Shown: positions 26,575 through 35,158, numbered from the stretch's first letter. The stretch is 64,000 bases of DNA from CAIQPV01 sp963719855 (GCA_963719855.1 CAVRDK010000001.1:868001-932000), one strand, 5' to 3'. A program made the numbers and translations. The notes: generated by a model not told the origin, from the letters alone.

Positions 26575-27113
26575 ACAATCAGGAAGCGCGCATTACCTTG
26601 CAACAAGCGGAATTAATCATCTCTGCGGAAGAAGTGCAGGCGGCGCTGGCGCGCGTGGCGCATGAAATTAATGCCGCATTCGCGGACAAGCATCCGCTGC
26701 TGCTGTCGGTGATGGGCGGGGCGGTGGTGTTCACCGGGCAGTTGCTGCCGCTACTGAATTTTCCGCTCGATTTCGATTATGTGCATGTGTCGCGCTACGG
26801 CAACGGGCAGCAGGGCGGGGCGTTGCACTGGAGGGTGGAGCCGCGAGAAAACGTGCGCGGCAAGATCGTGCTGGTGGTGGACGATATTCTCGACGAAGGC
26901 GAGACAATGGATGCAGTGAAACAGCGCGTGCTGGAACTTGGCGCCGCCGGATTTTACTGTGCGGTGTTCGCCGACAAATTGAATGGCAAGAACAAGCCGA
27001 TCCGCGCCGATTTCGTCGGGGTGGAATTGCCCGACCGTTTCGTGTTCGGTTTCGGTATGGATATACATGGGGCATGGCGCAATCTGCCCGCGATTTACGC
27101 AACGAAGGAATAA
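26568..27113 (+). CDS. hpt: Purine (hypoxanthine-guanine type) phosphoribosyltransferase
   Basis: Purine salvage enzyme of 181 residues. The PRPP-binding motif is VLVVDDILDEGETM at about 110-123, with SVMGGAVVFTGQLL and DYVHVSRYG upstream and DRFVFGFGMDIHGAWRNLP near the end. The ATG at 26568 overlaps the galU stop, suggesting coupling. It belongs to the bacterial hypoxanthine-guanine group. Exact base preference cannot be read from sequence. Confidence 0.85.
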   Translation: MLNNQEARITLQQAELIISAEEVQAALARVAHEINAAFADKHPLLLSVMGGAVVFTGQLLPLLNFPLDFDYVHVSRYGNGQQGGALHWRVEPRENVRGKIVLVVDDILDEGETMDAVKQRVLELGAAGFYCAVFADKLNGKNKPIRADFVGVELPDRFVFGFGMDIHGAWRNLPAIYATKE

Positions 27114-27517
27114 TATAGACTTCGCGCCATTGCCGAGATACAGGCCGGGCTTGTCCATGCAGAAATAGGCTCAACTCAGGGCTTATCAAGAACCAACCCG
27201 CCCCTGTCAGCAGCGTCATAATGACGCTGCCTGAACGGTAAAACCTAACGGAGTCCCCCGGCATAGCCGGAGGTTTACCTAACTGAATAAATTTTTCTGA
27301 GACCACACGGAAATATTCAACTTCGCCTAATAGATTATAGTATTGCCAACCTGAATAGATTGTTATAGGCTGCGTAGCCTGCCAGTTTGCTGAGGTTGTG
27401 GGCTGAAGACATAAGGCAAACACTGACAGCCGATGTGTAAGACTAAAGTAAAGATTGAATTGTATTTATATGCAATAGTCATACTTTCAATGCAATATGC
27501 CACAAGGGGGCAAGCAC
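27114..27517. other. Intergenic region with two hairpins
   Basis: About 400 bp between the phosphoribosyltransferase and the STAS gene. GCAGCGTCAT pairs with ATGACGCTGC at about 27210-27230, a perfect stem, and CCCCCGGC/GCCGGAGG form another near 27253-27271. No T-tract follows either. AAGGGGG upstream of 27518 is the ribosome site for the STAS gene. No coding region is convincing. Confidence 0.5.
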
Positions 27518-27859
27518 ATGAAAAAGTCTGATCCGCAGCACCGTAATATAACCATTAACGAAGACATGACCATCTACAACGCTGCGGCGCAGAAGCACAT
27601 GTTGCTGGACGCGCTGGCCGATTGCGAGGAACTGGATATGGATTTGTCGCAAGTCAGCGAGATGGATACCGCAGGCTTCCAGATATTATTATTGAGCAAG
27701 CGCGAAGCGCTCAAGGCAAACAAGACTGTGCGGCTGACGGCGCACAGCAAAGCGGTGACTGAATTGCTTGACCTGTACAACATGGCGAGTTACTTCGGCG
27801 ACCCGATGGTCATTCCGGCCAAAGAACACGCTGCCGAAAAACAAGCAAGAACAAATTAA
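27518..27859 (+). CDS. STAS-domain protein (anti-sigma-antagonist-like)
   Basis: 113 residues with one STAS domain: NITINEDMTIYNAAAQKH, LDMDLSQVSEMDTAGFQIL (the phospho-acceptor region, here D-T-A-G) and LLDLYNMASYFGDP. The ATG at 27518 is chosen because AAGGGGG precedes it. It lies directly before cheA-mcp-cheW, so it may link the chemosensory array to a partner-switching pathway. Function inferred from context. Confidence 0.8.
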   Translation: MKKSDPQHRNITINEDMTIYNAAAQKHMLLDALADCEELDMDLSQVSEMDTAGFQILLLSKREALKANKTVRLTAHSKAVTELLDLYNMASYFGDPMVIPAKEHAAEKQARTN

Positions 27860-27862
27860 GCA

Positions 27863-27995
27863 TAACCAGCGACTTAGCGCATGTTTCATCGTGCTTAGTC
27901 GAATGGCTAGTTAGTTTATCAGTGGAATGGCTAGTAGTTCCATCAGTCAGATGGCTATGCAAAGCTGTTTGACAGCCTGGTCGAATTGGCTAGCT
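27863..27995 (+). repeat. Tandem variable-stem hairpin elements before cheA
   Basis: One full element at 27863-27921 (CGACT/AGTCG middle stem) is followed by a partial right end (27924-27945, GAATGGCTAGTAGTTCCATC) and a diverged third unit with stem GCTGT/ACAGC. The array fills the STAS-cheA gap up to the cheA ribosome site. Confidence 0.7.
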
Positions 27996-28027
27996 GTTTT
28001 ACCAAGAACGAAAAACAGGAGAAATCT

Positions 28028-30208
28028 ATGGACGCAATCCAACAAGCTTTCGTGGTCGAAAGCCGCGAACTGCTACAGATGATGGAAGACAACCTGTTGC
28101 AGATGGAAGAAAACGGCGGCGATGCCGAAACCATCAACTCCATCTTTCGGGCTGCCCACACCATCAAGGGCGGAGCCGGTGTCATTGATTGCAAATTCAT
28201 CGTCGAGTTCACGCACGTTCTGGAAAACGTGCTGGACGAAATGCGCTCGGGAACCATTACTTCCAGCCCCGCATTGGTCGAAGTGCTGCTGGAATGTTCC
28301 GACCACTTGGGCGTCCTGATGGCCTGCGTGGAAAGCGAGAGCGAACCTGATGACGACGTCAACAAGGTCAGCCATTCATTGCGCGAGAAACTGCAACACT
28401 ATCTGGGTAAAACCTCCGCAGCAAGCAAGGAGGTCGTACTGAGCGAACCAAAAGTGCAGGCCAGCGGCGGCGGCGAAATGGAAACGGACAACTGGCACAT
28501 CTCGCTGCGTTTCGGCCCGGACGTATTGCGCAAAGGCATGGACCCGGCATCTTTCCTGCGTTACCTGACAGAGCTAGGCCAGATCGTCCACCTGACCACG
28601 CTACCCGACGCTATACCGGAAGCCGACGAAATGGACGCGGAATCCTGCTACCTGGGCTTCGAGATTTCCTACCAATCCGATGCGGACAAATCCAGGATCG
28701 AAAGCGTGTTCGATTTTGTGAGAGACGACTGCCTGATCCATATCTGGCCGCCGCACAGCAAACTGGCCGATTTTATTAGTTCCATCGAGACCCTGCCCGA
28801 AGACCCCATGCGTCTGGGCGAAATCCTGATCAAGTGCGGCGCCTTGACCCAGAAGGAACTGGATTTGGCATTAAACGCACAGTCTGACCAGGAGATGGAA
28901 GAGGGTACAACTTCCCAGCCCAAGATCGGCGACGTGCTGGTCAATCAAGGCGCGGTCACTGCGGAAGTGGTGGAAGCTGCCGCTATCAAACAAGGCAAGG
29001 TGGCCGAAAAGAAAACCCTCGAATCACAGCTCATCCGCGTGCCGGCCGCTAAGCTGGATCAACTCATCGACCTGGTGGGAGAAATGGTCATCGCCAGCGC
29101 CGGCGCCAACATGCTGGCGCGCAAAAGCGGCGAGACCGGGCTGGTGGAATCGACCTCCGTCATTTCGATGCTGGTGGAACAAATCCGCGACAGCGCATTG
29201 CAACTGCGCATGGTGCAGATCGGCGAGACCTTCACCCGCTTTCAGCGCGTGGTGCGCGACACCAGCCGCGAACTGGGCAAGGACATCGAGCTGGTCATCA
29301 GCGGCAGCGAAGCCGAGCTGGATAAATCCGTGGTGGAAAAATTGGGCGATCCGCTCATGCATCTGGTGCGCAACGCGCTCGATCACGGCATCGAATCGCC
29401 GGAAGTGCGCACCGCCAAAGGCAAACCGGCGAAGGGTACGCTCAGGCTCAACGCCTACCACGAGTCCGGCGCCATCGCCATCGAGATCATCGACGACGGT
29501 GCCGGGATGAACCGGGAAAAAATCCTCAACAAGGCGCGCGAACGCGAAATTATCGGCCCCACCCAGACGCTGACCGACAGCGAGATATTCGGGCTGATAT
29601 TCGAGCCGGGATTCTCCACCGCAGACAAGGTTACCAACATCTCCGGTCGCGGCGTCGGGCTGGACGTGGTGAAGCGCAATATCACCGCTTTGCGCGGGAG
29701 CGTCGAAGTGGAAAGCAAGGAAGGCCAGGGATCAACCTTCCGCATCCGCCTGCCGCTGACGCTGGCGATCATCGACGGCTTCCTGGTCGGTGTGGGCAAA
29801 TCCTCCTATGTCATCCCGCTGGGCACGGTGGTGGAATGCATCGAGCTTTCCGCAAAGGACAGCACAGAGACAGCCAACCGCCAGTACATCAACTTGCGCG
29901 GCGGCGTGTTGCCTTTCGTGCGGCTGCGCGAGCAGTTCGAGGTCGCCGAACCGGGCGGCAAGCGCGAAAACATCGTGGTGGTGCAATACGCGGGGCAGAA
30001 GATCGGGCTGGTAGTGGACGAACTGATGGGCGAATTCCAGACCGTCATCAAACCGCTGGGCAGCATCTTCAAGCACATCAAAGGTATTGGAGGTTCCACC
30101 ATTCTTGGATCGGGAGAGGTGGCGCTGATTCTGGATGTGCAGTCGCTGGTGGCGTTGACCACAGCACAGCAGAATCGTGGGCATACAGCAGAAATAGTGC
30201 GAATCTAA
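28028..30208 (+). CDS. cheA: Chemotaxis histidine kinase CheA
   Basis: 726 residues. P1 phosphotransfer domain with His44 in FRAAHTIKGGAGV. A long middle section (about 155-335) includes a segment MRLGEILIKCGALTQKELD, unlike a standard P2. Then the dimerisation helices (AAKLDQLIDLVGEMVIA), a GHKL ATPase with N-box HLVRNALDHGIE, G1 DDGAGMN and G2 GRGVGLDVVK, and a C-terminal CheW-like domain. The start at 28028 has CAGGAG upstream. It phosphorylates CheY-type regulators when receptors signal. No cheY, cheB or cheR is seen in the window. Confidence 0.95.
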   Translation: MDAIQQAFVVESRELLQMMEDNLLQMEENGGDAETINSIFRAAHTIKGGAGVIDCKFIVEFTHVLENVLDEMRSGTITSSPALVEVLLECSDHLGVLMACVESESEPDDDVNKVSHSLREKLQHYLGKTSAASKEVVLSEPKVQASGGGEMETDNWHISLRFGPDVLRKGMDPASFLRYLTELGQIVHLTTLPDAIPEADEMDAESCYLGFEISYQSDADKSRIESVFDFVRDDCLIHIWPPHSKLADFISSIETLPEDPMRLGEILIKCGALTQKELDLALNAQSDQEMEEGTTSQPKIGDVLVNQGAVTAEVVEAAAIKQGKVAEKKTLESQLIRVPAAKLDQLIDLVGEMVIASAGANMLARKSGETGLVESTSVISMLVEQIRDSALQLRMVQIGETFTRFQRVVRDTSRELGKDIELVISGSEAELDKSVVEKLGDPLMHLVRNALDHGIESPEVRTAKGKPAKGTLRLNAYHESGAIAIEIIDDGAGMNREKILNKAREREIIGPTQTLTDSEIFGLIFEPGFSTADKVTNISGRGVGLDVVKRNITALRGSVEVESKEGQGSTFRIRLPLTLAIIDGFLVGVGKSSYVIPLGTVVECIELSAKDSTETANRQYINLRGGVLPFVRLREQFEVAEPGGKRENIVVVQYAGQKIGLVVDELMGEFQTVIKPLGSIFKHIKGIGGSTILGSGEVALILDVQSLVALTTAQQNRGHTAEIVRI

Positions 30209-30238
30209 ATTTTAGTTTTATTTTTTAAGGAGGAAGAA

Positions 30239-31897
30239 ATGTTCAAGAATCTTAAAATAGGCATGAAGCTCGGGGTTGGTTTTGCCTTAGTGCTGATCCT
30301 GCTGATCACCGTCTCCACCATCTCGATGCTGCGCATTGCCAACATCACTTCGTCTACGAGCCAAATCATCAACGAGCGCATGCCCAAGATCGAGATGGCC
30401 AATCAGAACATGCAAAATGTGCTGATCATCGCGCGGGCGATTCGCAATGTGGTCATATCGACCGACAAGAACTTCGAGAAGGCACAACTCGAAATCATCG
30501 CCAATACACGTAAGACTAACGGCGAATTGCTCGACAAGCTCAAACCCCTGGTTAAATCAGAGCAGGGCAAAGCGTTGTTCGAGAAAATAGTGGAGACGCG
30601 TGCCAAGTACAGTGCAGAACTGGATGCACTGATACCGTTGGCCGATACCTCTTCACCCACGTACAACGCCCAGAAGGCAGCCGACTACATGTTCGGCAAC
30701 TTCACGAAAATCGCCAATGAGTATATTGAGGCTTCCAAAAATTTTGCCGATCACGAGAAGGAAGATGCTGACACGAACGGCAAGGAAGCTTTGGAGACAG
30801 CAAGTACCGCGAAGTCGCTGGTACTGACGATATCCATCGTCGCCGTCATCCTGACGATCCTGCTCGCCTGGTGGCTGACGCGCATGATCACCCGCCCGCT
30901 TGCCGAAGCCGTGGAGGTAGCCAACAACCTGTCCGAAGGCAACCTGAACGTCAAGATTGTGGTGGACTCCAAAGATGAAACCGGCATGTTGCTGACGGCT
31001 ATGCAGAACATGGTTGCCAAGCTATCCGAGATCATTACCGCCGTGCGTTCGGGTGCCGACTCCTTGGCCAGCGCCTCGGAAGAAATCAGCGCCACAGCAC
31101 AGTCGCTGTCGCAAGCCTCCTCTGAACAGGCCGCCAGCGTGGAAGAAACCTCCGCCTCCATCGAACAGATGACCGCCTCGATCAACCAGAACACCGAGAA
31201 CGCCAAGGTTACCGACAGCATGGCCAGCAAGGCATCCAGGGAAGCCACCGAAGGCGGGCAGGCCGTGGGCAGCACGGTCGAGGCGATGAAGAAGATCGCT
31301 GGCAAGATCGGCATCGTGGATGATATCGCCTACCAGACCAACCTGCTGGCGCTGAACGCCGCCATCGAAGCTGCTCGCGCAGGCGAGCACGGCAAGGGCT
31401 TTGCGGTGGTGGCCGCAGAAGTGCGCAAACTGGCCGAACGCAGCCAGGTCGCCGCACAGGAAATCGGCGAACTCGCCAGCAGCAGCGTGGGTTTGGCGGA
31501 AAAAGCCGGCAAGCTGCTCGACGAGATCGTGCCGAGCATCAACAAGACTTCCGACCTGGTGCAGGAAATCGCGTCTGCTTCGTCAGAACAATCCAGCGGA
31601 GTCGCGCAAATCAACGGCGCGATGGGACAGCTTAACCAGACTACGCAACAGAACGCTTCCGCCTCGGAAGAACTGGCGGCAACCGCAGAAGAAATGAGCA
31701 GCCAGACCGAGCAACTGCAAAGTGTGATGTCGTTCTTCAAGCTGGACAATGCAGGCGCTCAGGGCGTTACCGCAGTTCGCCACAGCCCCGGCCCGAGTCA
31801 CAGTCTGGCACCGAAGCTAGCCAAAATTGCCGCCAAGAAGCCTGCCGGCAAGCCCACAGCCGGGGCGCCCAATGAACAGGACTTTGATCGTTTTTGA
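30239..31897 (+). CDS. Methyl-accepting chemotaxis protein
   Basis: 552 residues. TM1 at about 9-31, a four-helix-bundle periplasmic sensor (about 32-185), TM2 at about 188-210 (LVLTISIVAVILTILLAWWL), HAMP domain, and a cytoplasmic coiled-coil signalling domain with hairpin tip DDIAYQTNLLALNAAIEAAR and EHGKGFAVVAAEVRKLAERS. There is no C-terminal pentapeptide for CheR docking. AAGGAGG precedes the ATG. It is the only receptor in the cluster and probably the dedicated input for this CheA. Confidence 0.93.
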   Translation: MFKNLKIGMKLGVGFALVLILLITVSTISMLRIANITSSTSQIINERMPKIEMANQNMQNVLIIARAIRNVVISTDKNFEKAQLEIIANTRKTNGELLDKLKPLVKSEQGKALFEKIVETRAKYSAELDALIPLADTSSPTYNAQKAADYMFGNFTKIANEYIEASKNFADHEKEDADTNGKEALETASTAKSLVLTISIVAVILTILLAWWLTRMITRPLAEAVEVANNLSEGNLNVKIVVDSKDETGMLLTAMQNMVAKLSEIITAVRSGADSLASASEEISATAQSLSQASSEQAASVEETSASIEQMTASINQNTENAKVTDSMASKASREATEGGQAVGSTVEAMKKIAGKIGIVDDIAYQTNLLALNAAIEAARAGEHGKGFAVVAAEVRKLAERSQVAAQEIGELASSSVGLAEKAGKLLDEIVPSINKTSDLVQEIASASSEQSSGVAQINGAMGQLNQTTQQNASASEELAATAEEMSSQTEQLQSVMSFFKLDNAGAQGVTAVRHSPGPSHSLAPKLAKIAAKKPAGKPTAGAPNEQDFDRF

Positions 31898-31924
31898 TAG
31901 AGTGTTCCGCCAAAGTGATTACAA

Positions 31925-32081
31925 TAAACCGTTCGGCCTGAGCTTGTCGAAGGCTAGTGGTAGCAAGGTGGCAGCGGTTCGACATGCTCACCGCGAACGG
32001 TAACAGATTTACTGGAACGAACTACTGATGAAAAACTAGCCATCTGACTAAGGCAGCAAGCTGCCAAGTCATTGGTTATGG
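31925..32081 (-). repeat. Dispersed repeat plus variable-stem hairpin before cheW
   Basis: 31931-32000 contains GTTCGGCCTGAGCTTGTCGA and an opposing TTCGACATGCTCACCGCGAA, a degenerate palindromic repeat. 32019-32081 is a hairpin element on the minus strand with middle stem TGACT/AGTCA and inner stem GGCAGC/GCTGCC. It ends just before the cheW ribosome site. Confidence 0.75.
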
Positions 32082-32096
32082 TTATAGGAGACAACC

Positions 32097-32645
32097 ATGA
32101 GCCAGGCGAACAATATGCCAGCCGTCGCAGGGCAAGCGACGACCGAAGAAGAAGATCATCAATACCTCACCTTCCTGTTGAGTGGAGAAATGTTTGCCAT
32201 CGCCATTCTCAACATCAAGGAAATCATCGAATACGGCAACCTCACCGAAGTGCCGATGATGCCCAACTTCATCCGGGGCGTCATCAACCTGCGCGGCAGC
32301 GTGGTGCCGGTGGTGGATTTGTCGGCGCGCTTCGGGCGCAACAGGACCGAAATATCGCGGCGTACCTGTATCGTCATCATCGAAGTGGAAAGCAGTGATG
32401 AGAAACATGACATCGGCGTGATGGTGGACAGCGTGTCCGAAGTGCTGGAAATCCCACGCAGCGAGATCGAACCGCCACCGGCATTCGGCGCCAAGATACG
32501 CGTGGACTTCATGGCAGGCATGGGCAAAGTGGCGGGCAAGTTCGTCATCATCCTGGATGCCAACAAGGTGTTGTCGGTGGATGAACTGTCCATGCTCGGA
32601 CAGGTAGCGGGGACGATGTCTGAGCCTCAGGCTGAGGCAGCTTAG
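32097..32645 (+). CDS. cheW: Chemotaxis coupling protein CheW
   Basis: 182 residues with one CheW domain: YLTFLLSGEMFAIAILNIKE, then GVINLRGSVVPVVDLSARFG and VDSVSEVLEI, and a C-terminal MAGMGKVAGKFVIILD. It bridges MCPs and CheA. ATAGGAG precedes the ATG. It is separated from the MCP by repeats, so it may be transcribed apart from it or at reduced level. Confidence 0.94.
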   Translation: MSQANNMPAVAGQATTEEEDHQYLTFLLSGEMFAIAILNIKEIIEYGNLTEVPMMPNFIRGVINLRGSVVPVVDLSARFGRNRTEISRRTCIVIIEVESSDEKHDIGVMVDSVSEVLEIPRSEIEPPPAFGAKIRVDFMAGMGKVAGKFVIILDANKVLSVDELSMLGQVAGTMSEPQAEAA

Positions 32646-32686
32646 TTTTTAACTTGATCCGGCGAGGTTTTCACCCTGAGGTTGTG

Positions 32687-32827
32687 CATAGCCATCTGAC
32701 TAAGCTGGCAAACTACGCCAGCAAGTCATTGGTTACCCTTGCGCAGCGCCCTTGCGGACGCGGACAATTTAGCTTTGCATAGCCATTCGACTAGGCTATC
32801 AAACAACGATAGCCAAGTCGCTGGTTA
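32687..32827 (-). repeat. Two variable-stem hairpin elements downstream of cheW
   Basis: 32688-32735: middle stem TGACT/AGTCA, inner stem GCTGGC/GCCAGC. 32779-32826: middle stem CGACT/AGTCG, inner stem GGCTATC/GATAGCC. Both are on the minus strand and end with ATGGCTATGC rather than the CATCA end. Confidence 0.75.
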
Positions 32828-32868
32828 GAATGCGTGCTTCATGCACAACGACCAAACGGTAAGGGGGT

Positions 32869-33240
32869 TTATTTCAGTTGCAACGCTTTACAATCCAGCC
32901 CGTCTATAGATGCGAAAGATTGGTCGTTCGTCAACAAAACGGCCTGTTGCGTCAATGCGCTGGCGGCAATAATGGCATCAGGAAGTTTCAATCGATTTTC
33001 GCGGCGCAACAGAATTGTTTGATCACGAACCGTATCGGATAAAGGAACCCGATCAAGCGCAAGCAACAACTCACGTATGCGCTGCTCTTCTTTATCAGAC
33101 AAACCGGCAAATGAGAGCAGTTCAATTTCTGTGATGATTGAAATGCTGTACTTTCCCTCGGGTAGAGGAGAAGCAAGACGACCATTCACCAGATAGATTA
33201 TGGCGTTAGTGTCCAGAAAATAACGCGTAATCAGTTCCAT
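32869..33240 (-). CDS. vapC: VapC-type PIN-domain ribonuclease toxin
   Basis: 123 residues. The PIN acidic residues are visible in YFLDTNAIIYL, ISIITEIELLSF, KLPDAIIAASAL and LLTNDQSF. Type II toxin that cleaves RNA, held by the upstream antitoxin with which it overlaps by 10 bp. Minus strand, downstream end next to two hairpin repeats. Confidence 0.9.
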   Translation of the reverse strand: MELITRYFLDTNAIIYLVNGRLASPLPEGKYSISIITEIELLSFAGLSDKEEQRIRELLLALDRVPLSDTVRDQTILLRRENRLKLPDAIIAASALTQQAVLLTNDQSFASIDGLDCKALQLK

Positions 33241-33470
33241 TCTGCGCGCACTTTGCGCTGATATTCAAGCCCGTCAATCTGCTTAAAAGCGGTAACAGAC
33301 CCGGCGAATTGCATCAGTGTTTGCGCATTTGAACCCGTTTTGACTTGTGCAAGCTCATCTTCCTCAAGCACAACCACCAACTCATGTCGCCCGGGACGAA
33401 CGGTTTCCGGCAACGTGAAGGTAACAATCCTATCCGACATCACTTCACAATTGATATTTAGCGTAAGCAT
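33231..33470 (-). CDS. vapB: Antitoxin of the PIN-domain toxin
   Basis: 79 residues, overlapping vapC. N-terminal beta-rich segment (SDRIVTFTLPETVRPGRHELVVVLEE) and a C-terminal tail GLEYQRKVRAEWN likely to bind the toxin. I do not recognise a standard AbrB or RHH motif, so the symbol follows from position. Its ribosome site and promoter lie in a 57-bp block that is duplicated at 35390-35446. Confidence 0.7.
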   Translation of the reverse strand: MLTLNINCEVMSDRIVTFTLPETVRPGRHELVVVLEEDELAQVKTGSNAQTLMQFAGSVTAFKQIDGLEYQRKVRAEWN

Positions 33471-33474
33471 GATT

Positions 33475-33531
33475 TACTCCTGAATGATGGCTTAGATTAA
33501 ATGATTCCCGTAGTTTTAGCAAACTTCATCG
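33475..33531 (-). promoter_or_regulatory. Shared promoter/RBS block, copy 1
   Basis: These 57 bp are identical to 35390-35446. On the minus strand they contain a possible TTGCTA -35, about 16 bp, then TTAATC as -10, and end with AGGAGTA, the ribosome site for the vapB-like gene. Confidence 0.6.
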
Positions 33532-33558
33532 CCATCGGCGCAGTCAAAAAATCAGGCG

Positions 33559-33587
33559 AAAAAACGGGCACCCGAAGGTGCCCGTTT
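33559..33587 (-). terminator. Intrinsic terminator (hicBA unit)
   Basis: CGGGCACC pairs with GGTGCCCG around a CGAA loop. On the minus strand a T-run follows. It is one of four near-identical terminators in the 33.5-35.5 kb block. Confidence 0.8.
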
Positions 33588-33602
33588 AAGCCTGTCCTGA
33601 TG

Positions 33603-33710
33603 AACTACTGATGAAACAACTAGCCATCTCACTAAGGCAGCAAGCTGCCAAGTGATTGGTTATAGCCATTCGACTAAGCTATCAAAAAACGATAGCCAAG
33701 TCGCTGGTTA
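33603..33710 (-). repeat. Tandem pair of variable-stem hairpin elements
   Basis: 33603-33660: middle stem TCACT/AGTGA, inner stem GGCAGC/GCTGCC. 33661-33710: CGACT/AGTCG, inner stem GCTATC/GATAGC. The two units share an AT at their junction. The pair together with the neighbouring terminator is repeated at 34184-34338. Confidence 0.8.
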
Positions 33711-33735
33711 TGACCCCGATTTTTCCAACGATTTT

Positions 33736-33918
33736 TTATTCGTTCAGGCCTAGTTGTTTAAGAATAAGCCTGACCAGGGAATCCTTGATTTCGGTGTGCC
33801 GGGGAATGGGCGCTTTTCTACCCGTCACCGGGTGAATGTAGATGTCATGGTTTGCGCCATGGCGATCCAAATAACAGTTGTTGCGAACCAGCAAGCGAAG
33901 CAACTCGCGGCGCTTCAT
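33736..33918 (-). CDS. hicA: HicA-type mRNA interferase toxin
   Basis: 60 residues with the HicA dsRBD-like fold: KRRELLRLLVRNNCYLDRHG, with the catalytic-type His in RHGANHDIYIHP, and IPRHTEIKDSLVRLILKQLG. Cleaves mRNA when free. It follows hicB with a 4-bp overlap. Confidence 0.88.
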   Translation of the reverse strand: MKRRELLRLLVRNNCYLDRHGANHDIYIHPVTGRKAPIPRHTEIKDSLVRLILKQLGLNE

Positions 33919-34118
33919 GCGGCGATGGAAAAGGCTTTGGTCATCGCGGAAGGGGGTACCGGCAAATTAGAATCCTCCCGCAGCAGTTGGTAAACTTCGG
34001 CGACATTTTGCTCAAGCTCCTGCAATGTTTCGCCTTGGCTAAAACAAGCGGGAACTTCTCGCAAGTGTCCGACGAACCAGCCATCATCTTGCCAATATTC
34101 CAATGTAAACGTGGTCAT
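33915..34118 (-). CDS. hicB: HicB-type antitoxin
   Basis: 67 residues. TLEYWQDDGWFVGHLREVP and CFSQGETLQELEQNVAEVYQ form the partial RNase H fold of HicB. It lacks a C-terminal DNA-binding domain, so it is a short HicB. Upstream lies a possible -10 TATATT and an AGGAA ribosome site. Confidence 0.86.
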   Translation of the reverse strand: MTTFTLEYWQDDGWFVGHLREVPACFSQGETLQELEQNVAEVYQLLREDSNLPVPPSAMTKAFSIAA

Positions 34119-34183
34119 GTTTTTTCCTGAAAATGTGGAACAGCTTGTGGCGTAATATAGTCGCTATTTTTAGCAGTGGCAAG

Positions 34184-34212
34184 AAAAAACGGGCACACGA
34201 AGGTGCCCGTTT
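34184..34212 (-). terminator. Intrinsic terminator (DUF2283 unit)
   Basis: GGGCAC/GTGCCC stem around an ACGAAG centre, with a T-run on the minus strand. Near-copy of 33559-33587. Confidence 0.75.
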
Positions 34213-34224
34213 AAGCCTGTCCTG

Positions 34225-34336
34225 ATGAACTACTGATGAAACAACTAGCCATCTCACTAAGGCAGCAAGCTGCCAAGTGATTGGTTATAGCCATTCGACT
34301 AAGCTATCAAAAAACGATAGCCAAGTCGCTGGTTAT
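34225..34336 (-). repeat. Tandem pair of variable-stem hairpin elements (duplicate)
   Basis: Matches 33603-33710: the same two units in the same order (34225-34286 and 34287-34336), including flanking CCTGTCCTGATGAAC. The segment from terminator to second hairpin was duplicated as a block. Confidence 0.8.
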
Positions 34337-34376
34337 GAGTTGGACGAAGGGCTTCTTGTTTCACCCCGCAAGAATT

Positions 34377-34440
34377 GTAGGATGCGGTAACAACCGCATC
34401 GTTCGCGATTGATGCGGTTCGCAAGCTCACCGCATCCTAC
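34377..34440. repeat. Palindromic repeat GTAGGATGCGGT
   Basis: GTAGGATGCGGT (34377-34388) faces ACCGCATCCTAC (34429-34440), with further internal GATGCGGT/ACCGCATC pairing. It resembles common REP-type intergenic palindromes and differs from the REP beside the RAYT. Confidence 0.65.
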
Positions 34441-34479
34441 GGGCTACGAGCTTCAATCCAAACGACCATATGAAAAAGT

Positions 34480-34695
34480 TTATGCTGCCAGCAGTTCGCG
34501 CACTGGCAAGTGTGATAGTGAGAGCGATTGAATATCCGTTTTCAAACTTGCATGCTGCACGTCTATGCCAACCAGCGAACCATCAGCGGCAAAGTCCAGC
34601 ACCACGCCATCGGCGACCTCATCCGAATCAGCGGCAGCGGTATCGATTAAATGGATGTATAACGAATCAGTTGCCGCATCATAGTTTAATTTCAT
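34480..34695 (-). CDS. DUF2283 domain protein
   Basis: 71 residues: MKLNYDAATDSLYIHL, ADGVVLDFAADGSLVGIDV, typical of DUF2283, a small family often found beside toxin-like genes. Its start overlaps the upstream stop (ATGA). Probably the second gene of a toxin-antitoxin-like pair, but the family's activity is unknown. Confidence 0.78.
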   Translation of the reverse strand: MKLNYDAATDSLYIHLIDTAAADSDEVADGVVLDFAADGSLVGIDVQHASLKTDIQSLSLSHLPVRELLAA

Positions 34696-34943
34696 GGCTT
34701 GAATCTCCGGTCAGGGAAAGCGTTATGTATGGTAACTCCATCTTCCAGTGTTACCACCCGCAAGTATTTGTCCAATTCAGTCACAAACACCCAATGCCTG
34801 ATTCGCCCGTCTTCTGGTTGAATCTCGCGCCGTAGTGGGTTGGTCAATGCCTCGGCACACCACTCAAGGCGAATATACGAACGCTTGGGTAGTACGTTAT
34901 TACGAAAATAATCGGTCAGTTTGGGTGCTTGCATGCGTGCCAT
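34692..34943 (-). CDS. Small hypothetical protein, partner of the DUF2283 gene
   Basis: 83 residues from ATG 34943, or 80 from ATG 34934; a longer frame to 35027 runs into the terminator at 35013-35043 and is rejected. Contains KLTDYFRNNVLPKRSYIRL and GRIRHWVFVTELDKYLRVV, in the style of DUF4258-like small proteins encoded beside DUF2283. ATGA overlap with the next gene. Role as a toxin is inference from context. Confidence 0.6.
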   Translation of the reverse strand: MARMQAPKLTDYFRNNVLPKRSYIRLEWCAEALTNPLRREIQPEDGRIRHWVFVTELDKYLRVVTLEDGVTIHNAFPDRRFKP

Positions 34944-35012
34944 TATGACATATGCACAGACAAGCGCGCCAAATGAAAGGAGGTGCCAGGCTTTTTTCTG
35001 GCAAATGAGGGC

Positions 35013-35043
35013 GAAAAAAACGGGCACCCTGAGGCGCCCGTTT
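35013..35043 (-). terminator. Intrinsic terminator (coiled-coil gene)
   Basis: GGGCACC opposite GGCGCCC around TGA, with a run of seven T on the minus strand. It is the third of four related terminators. Confidence 0.78.
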
Positions 35044-35061
35044 AAGCCTGTCCTGATGAAC

Positions 35062-35122
35062 TAACTAGCCACTTGGCTATTGTTGTTTGATAGCTTAGTC
35101 GAATGGCTAGTTGTTACATCAG
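35062..35122 (+). repeat. Variable-stem hairpin element, degenerate left arm
   Basis: Inner stem GGCTAT/ATAGCT and right end TTAGTCGAATGGCTAG, then GTTACATCA. The left arm reads CTAGCCACTT instead of ACCAGCGACTT, which makes CTAGCC/GGCTAG the outer stem. Confidence 0.65.
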
Positions 35123-35158
35123 ATACAACCTTGCCCACCCTACCCGGCTACGGGCTAT

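Noticed and set aside
33603..34336. Possible CRISPR array because of repeated 50-60 bp units
   Set aside because: Units are hairpins with variable interiors and no constant repeat-spacer rhythm; no cas genes nearby.
34692..35027. Extended start at 35027 for the DUF2283 partner
   Set aside because: The extension reads through the terminator at 35013-35043; internal ATGs are better.
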